Source: Candidatus Bathyarchaeota archaeon (lineage in GTDB: Archaea > Thermoproteota > Bathyarchaeia > TCS64). Taken from it: a stretch of DNA of 64,000 nucleotides. Below are positions 17,396-26,917 of the stretch, one piece after another; positions within the stretch are counted from its first letter, which is position 1; every line of letters starts with the position of its first letter. Both the position numbers and the translations under genes were made by a program. The stretch lies in the NCBI GenBank assembly GCA_018396865.1, contig JAGTRB010000006.1, positions 37,323 to 101,322 on the forward strand, given 5' to 3'. The notes under the pieces are model-generated. The model ran no database searches. It saw only the letters and a list, made by a program, of their open reading frames with translations, and was not told the origin of the DNA.

Positions 17396-18583
17396 TCATA
17401 TGGGCTTGAGTCTGGTGAAGGCGGCCAAGGAGCCAGCTGCAAGCAGGGCTGTTGACATAATGAATATCTGAAAGCCATAAATATTGAAGAGTTGGCTGCC
17501 GAGAATTGGGGCTGGAAATGTGATGAGCGCCATCAGTCCTTGGAGGCTTCCGAATCTTGTGGCCATTCCTGCTGATGATTCAAGCCCTGCCAGGTAGGCG
17601 TTGAAGGTAGGTATGTAGATCGCGTCTGAGATGGCGTTTACGGCGTGAGAAAGGAGTATTGAAGGAAAGTTATTTGAGAGTAGATAGCCTATGAAGGCTA
17701 TGATTTTAATTGTTACTGATAGTATTAGAAGGTTCTTCCTGCCATACCTGTCGCTTATCTTGCCCATGGGTATTTGGAGGATCGATGTCGCTGCCGAGTA
17801 GATGTTCGCCAACAATCCCAGCTGAAGGAGGTCGAAGCTGAAGGTAGTTAACAGAATGCCTAGGAATATGCCTTCTCCCATGGCACCTTGAAATCTGTGA
17901 ATGATCGCCGCTGTGTAGAATTTTGGTTGACTTCTCGCCTGTTTGAGGAGATCTGTGATAAACGAGATCGCCTTACTGCTCGATTTCATTTTTTCTTTGA
18001 GGGTCTCTCTAACCCATAAGATGATCATGGATAGAGATACGGATTCTGTTAATACCATTATCGTTATAACCACTCTTGGGCCTAGGACCTCTCCGATGTA
18101 GCCAGCTATGGCTGGGGCGTAGAGGCCGGGGAGGAACCATGTCAGCCCTAAAAGGCCATAGGCGGTCCCCCGGTTTCTGGGCTCCACCGACTCTGCGACC
18201 ATGGCTCTGAAGGCGGGCTCCCAGAATGAGCCTCCGATCGCCCAGAGTATTATTGTCGGGACGATGAGGACCCAATGATTGGCAACTATAGCTAACACCA
18301 TACCGACGATGGTCAGCGAGCTTGCTAGGATCATCAGCAGCTTCCTGCCAACGGAGTCGGCTATCCTGCCAGTGATTAGGAGAAGGGTTCCCCTCATGAG
18401 CGTGGAGCAGCTCTGAAGGAGGCCGAGGGTCGGTATCCTGGCCCCTAGGCTTAGGAGGTATGGCTGCCAGATAACCATCTGCATGTTCCATCCCGTGTTG
18501 GATACCATTTCTGAGGCCGTTAGGACTGGAATATTCCCCTTAAATCTTGTATTCTCTCTGGCTAAACGATTCATGCGGCCCAT
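17396..18583 (-). CDS. MFS transporter
   Basis: 395 residues with 12 helices. Loop motif GRIADSVGRKLLMILA after helix 2 and MGKISDRYGRKNLLILSV in the second half. Helix 5 contains GLTWFLPGLYAPAIAGYIGE. Substrate unknown; it is more diverged from the two other MFS proteins here than they are from each other. Between cassette B and the M28 peptidase, on the same strand, but spacing does not require an operon. Confidence 0.87.
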   Translation of the reverse strand: MGRMNRLARENTRFKGNIPVLTASEMVSNTGWNMQMVIWQPYLLSLGARIPTLGLLQSCSTLMRGTLLLITGRIADSVGRKLLMILASSLTIVGMVLAIVANHWVLIVPTIILWAIGGSFWEPAFRAMVAESVEPRNRGTAYGLLGLTWFLPGLYAPAIAGYIGEVLGPRVVITIMVLTESVSLSMIILWVRETLKEKMKSSSKAISFITDLLKQARSQPKFYTAAIIHRFQGAMGEGIFLGILLTTFSFDLLQLGLLANIYSAATSILQIPMGKISDRYGRKNLLILSVTIKIIAFIGYLLSNNFPSILLSHAVNAISDAIYIPTFNAYLAGLESSAGMATRFGSLQGLMALITFPAPILGSQLFNIYGFQIFIMSTALLAAGSLAAFTRLKPI

Positions 18584-18665
18584 CCAAGATTTATTATCCT
18601 AATTAATAACCGACTTGATACAGAAGAGTAGAGTGAATAAGCTATCCAGTGGAATTTTAAGATGT

Positions 18666-20072
18666 TTATTGATTTAGGGGTGAGGCTCCGGGCTGATACC
18701 AGCATTTTTGGATTCGAAGCTCTTCAGCTACTCCTGTCTTCTCCAGATGGTTCATTATCTCGTCCGGGGCCATCCTCCTAGAGATCTTATCCATGTTCGC
18801 CAACCTAATCAAGAACTGGGCTAAGACTAAAGCTCCTTCCTTTAGGCCTCTATGGTCTACCTTGTCGACGGTGTCTGCGCTTGTATGTCCGAAGCCCCTC
18901 CCAAGGGCTAGGGCTGCCGGTTCTGTAGCTGAGGCTAATGAGGCCGAAGGTATGGACTGCATGTAGAAGGGCCAGTGGTCTGAGGCTGTGGAGAGTGTTG
19001 TCTCCACCTTCATTTGATATCCAACTTCCTTCGATATGGCTTGGAGGGTCTCCACGAGCTCTGGTGGGCCTGAGACCCTGAAGGTATGCCTAGCGGCCCT
19101 CCCCGCGCCGTCACAGTTTATCATTAGGTCCACCCGATTCATCTCCTCGAGGTGCTTCGCCACATAGCATGTGGACCCCGTGACCCCTAGCTCCTCGGCT
19201 GAGAAGAGGATGAACCTGAGGCTTCTCTTGAATGCCCCTTTAAACTTGGCTAATGCCCTGGCGGCCTCGGCCACGACGCAAGCTCCTGAGGCATCGTCCA
19301 TGGCCCCCTGGCTTATATCATGGCCGTCGAAGTGGGCTCCGACTACTATGAACCTGTCTTTGAGGATTGATCCGGGGATCTCCCCAACCACATTCCAGGA
19401 GGTAGAACCTGGCATTATCCTATCCTCCGTCCTTATCTTGGCCACCACTCTTCCTCTCTCCATCTGGCGGTTGATGAAGCTCACCGTCTCCCATGAGACC
19501 CCCACGGCTGGGATCTCCCCTGCCATTCTATAGGCTGGCCTGAGGCTTCCGGTGGCTGGTAGCTGGCCAGGGTTGTGATTCCCGAAGATAAAGCCTCTAG
19601 CGCCCATATAGACCCCATAGCCATACTTGGTTCTCCTGTGAACCTCCCTTCCAGAGGGGCCGGGAGCGCTCGTGCAGAGGACGACCTTGCCTCCGATCTC
19701 CTTCTCCCTCCTCTTGAACTCCGAGGGGTCTCCGTTGCCCAGGTCTATGATCTCCCCCTCAACCTCTCCGGGCGGGCTCAATGGCAGAGATATGGCTGTC
19801 AGATCCCTCCTAATCGGCTCAAGCAGCTCCAGCTTCGCGGGCCCTCTTCTCCATCCAGTATAGATGTAGGGATCCGCAGCCACATTCTCAAGCCCATAAT
19901 CCCTAAGCCTCCTCACTAAATAGTCTACAGCGAGTTTCTCCCCCTCCGTCCCTGCGAATCTACTTCCAAAATCGTCGCATAGGACTAGGAGATTTCTATA
20001 AGCCTCGCTGTTGACCCAGATCTCTCCAGCAACCCCAACCTCGATATCCCCTATATTCTTGACCAAACCCAT
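18666..20072 (-). CDS. M28-family zinc aminopeptidase
   Basis: 468 residues. A PA-like insert (about 95-215) interrupts the peptidase. Zinc site complete: H in VGAHFDGHD, bridging D in GAMDDASGA, catalytic and ligand Glu in SAEELGVTGS, D in INCDGAG and the last H in FGHTSADTVDKVD. No signal peptide is visible, so it is probably cytosolic and works on peptides or N-acylated amino acids. Catalytically intact, unlike the M28 homologue at 28.5 kb. Confidence 0.9.
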   Translation of the reverse strand: MGLVKNIGDIEVGVAGEIWVNSEAYRNLLVLCDDFGSRFAGTEGEKLAVDYLVRRLRDYGLENVAADPYIYTGWRRGPAKLELLEPIRRDLTAISLPLSPPGEVEGEIIDLGNGDPSEFKRREKEIGGKVVLCTSAPGPSGREVHRRTKYGYGVYMGARGFIFGNHNPGQLPATGSLRPAYRMAGEIPAVGVSWETVSFINRQMERGRVVAKIRTEDRIMPGSTSWNVVGEIPGSILKDRFIVVGAHFDGHDISQGAMDDASGACVVAEAARALAKFKGAFKRSLRFILFSAEELGVTGSTCYVAKHLEEMNRVDLMINCDGAGRAARHTFRVSGPPELVETLQAISKEVGYQMKVETTLSTASDHWPFYMQSIPSASLASATEPAALALGRGFGHTSADTVDKVDHRGLKEGALVLAQFLIRLANMDKISRRMAPDEIMNHLEKTGVAEELRIQKCWYQPGASPLNQ

Positions 20073-20195
20073 TAACGAACATTATCACATCAACAAAAAA
20101 AATTCTTCGTTTTTACATCCCCCTCCTGGTAGAGCCCTAGTGTTTAAAATTTTGAGGAGATTATGCTAAGGAGGACAGAGTTTAAACTCTTCGGC

Positions 20196-21314
20196 TCACT
20201 TTAAGAAGAACTTGTCAAGCTGGTCTCTGGCCCTCTCCCTCTTCTCCTGAAACTCCCTGAGAAAGCTCTTGACCCTCTCAGCCAGCCTCTCCTTGCACTC
20301 TCCGCATATGATGCTTCCAGATCTGCAATCCTCTTCCAGCCTTTTCAGCCTCTCGTCGTCCTCCTCGAAGAGATAATAGTAGTAGGCGAAGACCGTGCAA
20401 ATTGAGGGGTCTCCGCCCAGTATCTTTTGCTCCCTTACAGTCGGCCTGCCGCCAGTATAGGCATTCATAACCTTCTGGGCCGCCCTTTCAGGTTGGTCGA
20501 TGGTGAAGATGGCCGTCTCGGGCATCGAGGCCGACATCTTCCCCCCTCTCCCAAGCCCTGGCAGGAACTTAGCATGCATCTGGGCTGGCTTATAGAACCC
20601 AAGATGCTCAGCTATGTCCCTAGTCATCCTCCAGTACGGATCCTGATCTATGGCTGCGGGGATCAGGACCGCCACATTCCTCCCCTCCCTAACCGACTGG
20701 ATGAAGCATGGTGCTGCCTGGACCGCGGGGAACCATATTATGCCTATGTTGTCGCTCTCCGTGAAGCCGAAGATGGCCTTCGCCGTGGAGAAGGTGATGT
20801 GCTTGGCTACCTGGAGGGCGAGGCGGTAAAGGTGGTTGATCTGGTTCACATCCGAGATGATGAAGGTCTTCTCTGGATTGAGCCCGCAGGCTATGAGATC
20901 CAAGGCGTTCTCGTAGGCGTAGCCCACCGTATCATCCAGGCTCAGCTCGGGATGGATCAGGAACTTCTCGTCGTCGGTCATCTGGAAGTATAGGTCCGCG
21001 TCGAAGGCGTCCTGAAGATACTTCGTGAAGAACCAGGGGAGCAGATGCCCAAGGTGGACGGGGCCTGAAGGCCCTCTCCCGGTATATAGCCCAACGGGTA
21101 GGCCGGCCTCGTAGACATCCAGCCACCAGTCCATATCCCTATGGGAGAAGAATATCCCCCTCCTCAGCTGATTGTGGAGGTATCCGGCGTGCCGCTCTAT
21201 CCTTTCTAGGAGTTCCTCGGTAATTGGCTTGGTTCCGAACCTCTCTATGAGCTTCTCATAATCGACATCGCCGGAGACCTTCCATGGGGTTACGACCATC
21301 TCCTCTTTACCCAT
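20196..21314 (-). CDS. trpS: Tryptophanyl-tRNA synthetase
   Basis: 372 residues, archaeal/eukaryotic-type class I synthetase. HIGH-like motif PSGPVHLGH, KMSKS-like motif GGKMSASMP, and the Trp/tRNA region DNIGIIWFPAVQAAPCF. A Cys pattern (CGEC with upstream C) near the end recalls the archaeal C-terminal region. A second ATG five codons inside, right after GAGGAG, is a possible start. Confidence 0.95.
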   Translation of the reverse strand: MGKEEMVVTPWKVSGDVDYEKLIERFGTKPITEELLERIERHAGYLHNQLRRGIFFSHRDMDWWLDVYEAGLPVGLYTGRGPSGPVHLGHLLPWFFTKYLQDAFDADLYFQMTDDEKFLIHPELSLDDTVGYAYENALDLIACGLNPEKTFIISDVNQINHLYRLALQVAKHITFSTAKAIFGFTESDNIGIIWFPAVQAAPCFIQSVREGRNVAVLIPAAIDQDPYWRMTRDIAEHLGFYKPAQMHAKFLPGLGRGGKMSASMPETAIFTIDQPERAAQKVMNAYTGGRPTVREQKILGGDPSICTVFAYYYYLFEEDDERLKRLEEDCRSGSIICGECKERLAERVKSFLREFQEKRERARDQLDKFFLK

Positions 21315-21669
21315 TCATCTTTTCACCTCTCGAGATTGGGGAGATTACCCAGCCTGGAACAACTAAGGGGCTCAGAAAATTGGCATTTGAGATATCTTCG
21401 AGGTAGGCATCTAAAATCTCTATGAGGCTGGGCTGATCAGAGGGGGGTCTGAGCTTCTCATCCTCTCCTAAAACACGGCCCTTTTCCAGCCCGGATGATA
21501 CACGCTCACACCCCTCAACTCTCTGAGGAGTTATACCTAAAGATAAGTTTAAAAATCTTAGCCTTCACCAGGTTATGCCCTCCTCTGAACTGGTAGCCAA
21601 TCTCACAGTTTTACAAATTACAAGCCGAGTAGCCGAATTGGTTGGAGAGAATTTTCCCATTACGATCTG
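21315..21669. other. Leader/intergenic region upstream of trpS
   Basis: A minus-strand frame is open from about 21555 to 21311 but lacks any start codon. A box-A-like TTTTTAAACTTA lies at 21551-21562 on the minus strand, so trpS may have a long 5' leader of about 200 nt. The same element read on the plus strand precedes a 44-codon frame (21575-21709) that overlaps the GNAT gene. I see no tRNA-like fold and no convincing gene. Confidence 0.35.
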
Positions 21670-22218
21670 TCAGGTTAGGGTTTTTGCCATAATTATCCTG
21701 TCGATATAAGCCCCATTCCTCTTGAAGAATCGGGGTATGCAACCCACAACACTGTAGCCGAGCTTCTCGTAGAGGTGGCGAGCCCTGCTATTGCTTGCAA
21801 ATACATCAAGGATTACGATCTCGATCCCCATTCTCTTAGCTTGATCCTCAGCCTCCTTCATCATCTCAGTGCCTATCCCAACATCTCTGTATCCTCCCTT
21901 GACGGCTATCCCTAAAACCCCAACATGTGCTGAGGAGCCCTTCTCGGGCGTAACCTCAACAAGGCCGATGAATCTTCCATCAACCTCCGCGGCGATGGCG
22001 ACCCGCCTGTCCTTCTCAACATCTGAGAGTAGGCTGGCCAGCCAGTCAACCTCCTCTTCCCTGGTCTTCTTCTCTGTCGCGGCTATCTCAGCCTTCTCAT
22101 CTACTAAAGAGTTGATGAACTCTAACATATCATCGAGGTCAGACCAGCGGGGAGCCCTAAGCACAACTGACCTCCCATCTCTAGCAACGAAGCTTCTTAT
22201 GAATGCCCCCTCTCTCAA
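21670..22218 (-). CDS. GNAT-family N-acetyltransferase
   Basis: 182 residues. GNAT motif A appears as LGIAVKGGYRDVGIGTEMMK, where the acetyl-CoA pyrophosphate loop would be Y-R-D-V-G-I-G, and motif B as VFASNSRARHLYEKLGYSVVG. Closest in layout to RimI/RimL-like enzymes that acetylate protein N-termini or small amines; substrate not readable. Transcribed alone. Confidence 0.9.
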   Translation of the reverse strand: MREGAFIRSFVARDGRSVVLRAPRWSDLDDMLEFINSLVDEKAEIAATEKKTREEEVDWLASLLSDVEKDRRVAIAAEVDGRFIGLVEVTPEKGSSAHVGVLGIAVKGGYRDVGIGTEMMKEAEDQAKRMGIEIVILDVFASNSRARHLYEKLGYSVVGCIPRFFKRNGAYIDRIIMAKTLT

Positions 22219-22292
22219 ATCCTAACCTCCATTACAACCCATTGATAAGATTTGATGATCAGATTTAAGGTCTACATGAACTTAAAGTACTT

Positions 22293-22374
22293 GGTTATCC
22301 TCTTTCCAGTATAGGCGTATGACAATTTTTGGGGCTTTATCGTAGGGTTATCCTCTTTCCAGTATAGGCATATG
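22293..22374. repeat. Tandem duplication of the phoU 3' end
   Basis: A 29-bp segment (GGTTATCCTCTTTCCAGTAT and nine more bases) occurs at 22293-22321 and 22346-22374 with one mismatch, offset 53 bp. The second copy encodes the last residues of PhoU (YAYTGKRIT); the first lies just beyond the stop codon. A local 53-bp duplication moved or created the present end of the gene. Confidence 0.8.
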
Positions 22375-22984
22375 TCATGGACTCTGCGATGTAGCAGGCG
22401 TGGTCCGCGATCCGTTCTAGGTATCTTATAGTGAGAGCGTAGGCGATGATTCTCTTTGGGTCTAAATCTTTTGCTTCTATCAGAGCCTTGAGATTTTTAA
22501 TATAGAGGGAGTCGATTTCACTCTCCACGCTTGCGAGCTCCCATATGACGGATTGATCCTCCACCTCCATAAGGCTCAGGGCTAATGCGACGATCCTCGC
22601 AACCCTTCCACTCAACTCATCGATGGAGGGGCCCTCACCGGCGGTCTTCCAAGGGCCTATTGTACGATGGATCTCTGAGATGTCGAGGGCATATCTTCCG
22701 AACCTCTCTATGTCATAGGCGATCTTGATATAGGCCCTGAGGGTTCGGAGATCCTTTGCCATTGGCTGATGAAGGGCCATAAGCTCTGTGGCCTTATCCT
22801 CAACCTCCTCCGAGAGGATAAGTATCATATTAGACCATGCTTCTATCTGGATATGGGCATCTTCCTGTTTATTGAAGGCCTCCACAGAGAGTTTTATGGA
22901 GTCCATCGCCAATCCACCCATCTTCTGAAGAAGGGTCTTTATCTGTTTCAATCCAACATCTATGGGTTTACTCATCTTCATCAC
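22337..22984 (-). CDS. phoU: PhoU-type phosphate transport regulator
   Basis: 215 residues, two three-helix PhoU repeats. Family motifs: [47 protein letters not shown] in the first repeat and the E/DxxxD equivalents [21 protein letters not shown] in the second, which bind metal. Acts as brake on the Pst transporter. It overlaps pstB by 4 nt and is last of the pst operon. Its 3' end is part of a 53-bp tandem duplication. Confidence 0.93.
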   Translation of the reverse strand: MMKMSKPIDVGLKQIKTLLQKMGGLAMDSIKLSVEAFNKQEDAHIQIEAWSNMILILSEEVEDKATELMALHQPMAKDLRTLRAYIKIAYDIERFGRYALDISEIHRTIGPWKTAGEGPSIDELSGRVARIVALALSLMEVEDQSVIWELASVESEIDSLYIKNLKALIEAKDLDPKRIIAYALTIRYLERIADHACYIAESMTYAYTGKRITLR

Positions 22985-23748
22985 CCAAATCTACCGGTTA
23001 TATAATTCTCAGTCAAAATATTTTTTGGATTTTCAAAAATCTCTTTTGTAGCTCCATATTCAACAAGCTCCCCTAAATATAGAAAGGCCGTGAAATCAGA
23101 TACTCTAGCAGCCTGCTGCATATTGTGGGTTACAATGACAACGGCATATTCTTCTGCCAGACTCCTGATAAGAGATTCTATCTTATCGGTGGCTATGGGA
23201 TCTAGGGCTGAGCAGGGTTCATCCATCAGTATCGCCTCAGGCTCAACGGCTAGGGCTCTGGCTATGCATAACCTCTGCTGCTGGCCTCCTGAGAGGCTTG
23301 CTCCTGATTTTTGGAGGTCGTTTTTTACCTCATCCCATAGATTGGCCATTTTTAATGCCCTCTCCACTGCTGAGTCAAGTCTCTTTCTATCCTTCACTCC
23401 ATTTAACTTTAAACCTACTGCGACATTATCATATATTGAAATCATTGGAAATGGGTTTGGTTTTTGGAAAACCATACCTATCTTCCTTCTTATAGTAACT
23501 GGATCTACTTTATCATCATATATATTTATTCCGTTGAATAACACTTTTCCACTTACTTTTGCTCCAGGAACAATCTCATGTATTCTGTTAAGACATCTAA
23601 GAAGAGTTGTTTTTCCACATCCTGATGGTCCTATTATTGCAGTTACAGCTTTGTCCCTTATTTTCATGTTTATATTATTTAATACCTTTTTTGTTCCAAA
23701 ATATGCATCAAGATTTTCTACTTCAAATTTATATGGATGGTTTGTCAT
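22981..23748 (-). CDS. pstB: Phosphate ABC transporter ATPase PstB
   Basis: 255 residues. Walker [11 protein letters not shown]-loop [23 protein letters not shown] segment (KPNPFPM is PstB-specific), signature LSGGQQQR, Walker [13 protein letters not shown] and the switch His in [10 protein letters not shown]. Energises phosphate import. Overlaps pstA by 4 nt and phoU by 4 nt. The first third of the gene is clearly more A+T-rich than the rest. Confidence 0.97.
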   Translation of the reverse strand: MTNHPYKFEVENLDAYFGTKKVLNNINMKIRDKAVTAIIGPSGCGKTTLLRCLNRIHEIVPGAKVSGKVLFNGINIYDDKVDPVTIRRKIGMVFQKPNPFPMISIYDNVAVGLKLNGVKDRKRLDSAVERALKMANLWDEVKNDLQKSGASLSGGQQQRLCIARALAVEPEAILMDEPCSALDPIATDKIESLIRSLAEEYAVVIVTHNMQQAARVSDFTAFLYLGELVEYGATKEIFENPKNILTENYITGRFG

Positions 23749-24584
23749 ATGTATTTCTCCTTCGTAAAAATCCTCAAACCTAAATTAATGAAAAGAATTA
23801 TGGCCGTGAGAACCAGGGCTGAGGCCCAGGCGAGGTTCCTCCAGTTCTCGAAGGGAGATACTGCGAACAGGTAGATGTTAAGAGCAAGGTTGGCGACGGG
23901 CCTATTTAGGCCTGAAAACCACCACCTCCAGTATCCCATCGTGATCAGCACAGGGGCAGACTCCCCCGCGACCCTTGCTATGGCGAGCAATATCCCAGTT
24001 ACTATGCCTCTTTTCGCTCCCCTGATTACTATATAGACTAAGGTCCTCCATCTTGAAATGCCCAGTGCAAGTGCGGCCTCCCTGACTGTGAGTGGAACGA
24101 TCTTTAGAGCCTCCTCCGTGGTTCTAGTGACGATCGGGATCATTATAATAGCCAAAGCGAATGCTGCGGCCATCACCGAAAAACCGATATATGTAACGAT
24201 TAAGGTGTAGCTGAAAATTCCGATTACTATTGAGGGGAATCCGCTTAGAACATCGTTGAAGAGCCTAACAGTTGAGGATATTTTAACATCGCCATATTCG
24301 CTGAGAAAAATCCCTGACAGAACGCCCAGAGGTACCCCCAGTATAGAGGCCAAGCAGATTGTGATCAGTGTACCCTGTATCGCATTTGCGATCCCTCCAC
24401 CTCGCTCTCCCACCGTGGGCATGGGACTAATCAGGATATCTATGTTGATGTTGGAGGCGCCCTTCGAGAAGATCTCAATAATTATGATGAATAGTGGGAT
24501 TAATGCCACGACTAAGGCTAGCCAGACGAGGGCTTTCATGAAATTATCCAATAATTTTCTCATCTTATAGCTCTCCATTGTCAC
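23745..24584 (-). CDS. pstA: Phosphate ABC transporter permease PstA
   Basis: 279 residues, about six TM helices, with the ABC permease EAA loop as [20 protein letters not shown] followed by [33 protein letters not shown] is the PstA hallmark. Overlaps pstC and pstB by 4 nt each. Confidence 0.95.
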   Translation of the reverse strand: MTMESYKMRKLLDNFMKALVWLALVVALIPLFIIIIEIFSKGASNINIDILISPMPTVGERGGGIANAIQGTLITICLASILGVPLGVLSGIFLSEYGDVKISSTVRLFNDVLSGFPSIVIGIFSYTLIVTYIGFSVMAAAFALAIIMIPIVTRTTEEALKIVPLTVREAALALGISRWRTLVYIVIRGAKRGIVTGILLAIARVAGESAPVLITMGYWRWWFSGLNRPVANLALNIYLFAVSPFENWRNLAWASALVLTAIILFINLGLRIFTKEKYI

Positions 24585-25576
24585 TCCCTCGCAATTCCTC
24601 TCATGAGCCTAAGGGCCCTTAGGGTTATCACTCTGGCTAGGATGTTGATTATCAGGGTGACGAGAAACAGGACGAGGCCCACCTCTATAAGAGCGCTGAT
24701 GTAAAGGTCGTAGGTAGCCTCGGTGAACTCGTTTGCAATTATGGCTGCCAGGGTGTACCATGCATCGAAGAGGGAGGAGGGGAAAGCCTGAAACTTGTTG
24801 CCTATAACCATCGTTATTGCCATCGTCTCCCCCACGGCGCGTCCCAAGCCCAGGATGACAGCTCCTATCAAACCAGACCTCGCATAGCTCATCACTATCT
24901 TCACCGTCTCCCATTTAGTTGCACCCAGGGAGATCATCGCCTCCCTCTGGGAGTTCGGAACCGCTGAGAACACATCCCTCGAAACAGAGGATATGGTTGG
25001 AACTATCATTATGGCCAAGATAATTCCACCCGTTAGAACTCCTCCACCGTAGATCGGGCCTGAGAATAATTGTGTAAATCCTAAAATTGCCTGGAGATAT
25101 GGATATACATTGTCTCTTAAAAAGGGAGCCAATGTGAAAATCCCCCAAAGTCCATAAATAACACTTGGAATTGCAGCTAACAGTTCGACCATGAAAGAGA
25201 TAATAAAACTGAGCCTTCGAGGCATGTATTCCGAAAGGGCGAGGCCAACTCCTAGGGAGATAGGTACGCCAATAAGGAGTGCGATGCCTGATGTTACAAC
25301 GGTGCCGAATGTGAGAGGTAGAGCGCCGAAGACTTGAGAGATGGCTGGATCCCATTCAGTACCTATTAAAAATCCTAATCCAAACCTCTGTATTGAAAGC
25401 CAGGATCCCTCGATCAACTTAATGAGGATCAAGGCAAGAATTATGAAAACTGAGGATGCGGATGCCCCAGTAAGGAGCATCATTATATTGTCTCCCCTGA
25501 AGGTGTCTCTAAAATTTTTTATACTCACTGATTCAAATTTATTAGAAAAAATATAATAGTTTTTTATTTTCTTCAT
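24581..25576 (-). CDS. pstC: Phosphate ABC transporter permease PstC
   Basis: 331 residues, about six TM helices after a polar head of ~35 residues. PstC marks: GLGFLIGTEWDP, EYMPRRLSFIISFMVELLAAIPSVIYGLWG, EAA loop VPNSQREAMISLGATKWETV (each read as segments) and GRAVGETMAITMVIGN. Starts 2 nt after the pstS stop. Confidence 0.95.
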   Translation of the reverse strand: MKKIKNYYIFSNKFESVSIKNFRDTFRGDNIMMLLTGASASSVFIILALILIKLIEGSWLSIQRFGLGFLIGTEWDPAISQVFGALPLTFGTVVTSGIALLIGVPISLGVGLALSEYMPRRLSFIISFMVELLAAIPSVIYGLWGIFTLAPFLRDNVYPYLQAILGFTQLFSGPIYGGGVLTGGIILAIMIVPTISSVSRDVFSAVPNSQREAMISLGATKWETVKIVMSYARSGLIGAVILGLGRAVGETMAITMVIGNKFQAFPSSLFDAWYTLAAIIANEFTEATYDLYISALIEVGLVLFLVTLIINILARVITLRALRLMRGIARE

Positions 25577-25578
25577 TT

Positions 25579-26685
25579 TTAGCCCAGCAGTTTTTTCCCG
25601 TTAAAACTTATCATTTTAATAGTTTCTTCATTGTGTTTTACTATATTCTCAGGTAATGGGACATAATCTAAATCTGCAGAGTATTTTTGTCCGTCGTGCA
25701 CTGTCCACCATAAGAATTCTGCAAGGGCTCTAGCTGCAGCCTCATTCATGTTTGGTAAGACATTAAGCTCTTTGTATACGATAAAGTATGAAAAGCTCGT
25801 TATGGGATAGGCTCCATATGCTTTCGTGTTATTTATAATATTGTCGATGATGGAGACCCTTGACCAGTCCCCGTCGCCCTTAGGAAGAGATACTGCGGCA
25901 TGGGAAGCAGCGGTTGCGAATGATTTCAGACCTGGTTCGATAAATTCTCCCGCGGAATTCTTCACAAAGCCCCAAGTTATATTGTTCTTTTTAGCATATA
26001 TGAATTCTACATATCCTAAAGAGTAGGGGTTTTGAGATACCAGTCCTGCCACACCTTCGTTTCCCTTTCCACCAATTCCAATCGGCCATTTGACAGAAGT
26101 TCCCTTACCCACAGTCTTCTTCCATTCGTGGCTTATCTCTGATAGATAATTTGTCCATACGAAAGTCGTTCCGCTTCCATCAGACCTATGCACCACCACA
26201 ATGTCACGATCTGGAAGGCTTATCGTTGGATTGATCTCGACAATTCTAGGGTCGTTCCACTTCCTTATTTTTCCGAGATAAATGTCAGCTAAAACCTCAC
26301 CAGTAAATTTAACTCCCTTTTGGACCCCTGGCAAGTTATATATCGGAACCACGCCGCCTATAATCATAGGTATGTGTATAGAATTTGAGGCTGCGTTGGA
26401 TTGCTCGGGAGTTAGGGTTGCATCGCTGGCAGCAAATTGAACGGTCTTTTCCGTGTGTTGTTTTATTCCTCCACCGCTCCCTATAGATTGGTAATTCAAT
26501 TGAACGTTAGGTTTTATTTTATGATATTCTGATATCCATTTGTCTATCAATGGGAAGGGGAAGGATGCTCCTGCACCATTTAATGTTATTGTCTGAATTG
26601 TTTGAGTTGGATAAAGGTATTGGAAAGTAAAGAAGCCACCCATTATTACTATTAAAACAAATGGTATTACAATTTTATAGTCCAT
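25579..26685 (-). CDS. pstS: Phosphate-binding protein PstS
   Basis: 368 residues: N-terminal hydrophobic anchor (about 4-25, no lipobox Cys) and a type II periplasmic-binding fold. Phosphate-site segments: GAGASFPFPLIDKWISEY, QSIGSGGGIKQ, FAASDATLT, HRSDGSGTTFVWTNYLS. Catches phosphate outside the cell for PstCAB. Box A TTTATAAT on the minus strand near 26724-26736 drives the pst operon, which opens with this gene. Confidence 0.96.
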   Translation of the reverse strand: MDYKIVIPFVLIVIMGGFFTFQYLYPTQTIQTITLNGAGASFPFPLIDKWISEYHKIKPNVQLNYQSIGSGGGIKQHTEKTVQFAASDATLTPEQSNAASNSIHIPMIIGGVVPIYNLPGVQKGVKFTGEVLADIYLGKIRKWNDPRIVEINPTISLPDRDIVVVHRSDGSGTTFVWTNYLSEISHEWKKTVGKGTSVKWPIGIGGKGNEGVAGLVSQNPYSLGYVEFIYAKKNNITWGFVKNSAGEFIEPGLKSFATAASHAAVSLPKGDGDWSRVSIIDNIINNTKAYGAYPITSFSYFIVYKELNVLPNMNEAAARALAEFLWWTVHDGQKYSADLDYVPLPENIVKHNEETIKMISFNGKKLLG

Positions 26686-26814
26686 ATTTTTACCTCCATT
26701 TTTAAATCACATTGAATTTTTTCATTATAAACATCTTTTGTTTTTGATTTGATGTAGCTGCTCGCAGACTCGATTGGTTTGGCGGTATTTTCATTTTTCT
26801 AATACCTCTTTGAT

Positions 26815-26907
26815 AAATAGTTTCGGAGTATAATATATAGTTTTTCCCAATAATTTATTTAAAATATAAAAATGAAAAAATTTATATATTTAATTCGAAA
26901 ACTATTT
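26815..26907. promoter_or_regulatory. Divergent Pho control region with an inverted repeat
   Basis: AAATAGTTTCG (26815-26825) and CGAAAACTATTT (26896-26907) are inverted copies, apart from one extra A, flanking an A+T-rich stretch with TTTATATATTTAAT (26881-26894), the probable box A of the plus-strand regulator. The site lies between pstS and the AbrB-PhoU gene. I infer an operator for phosphate control, perhaps bound by the AbrB domain next door. Confidence 0.4.
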
Positions 26908-26917
26908 AGAGAGGTGC

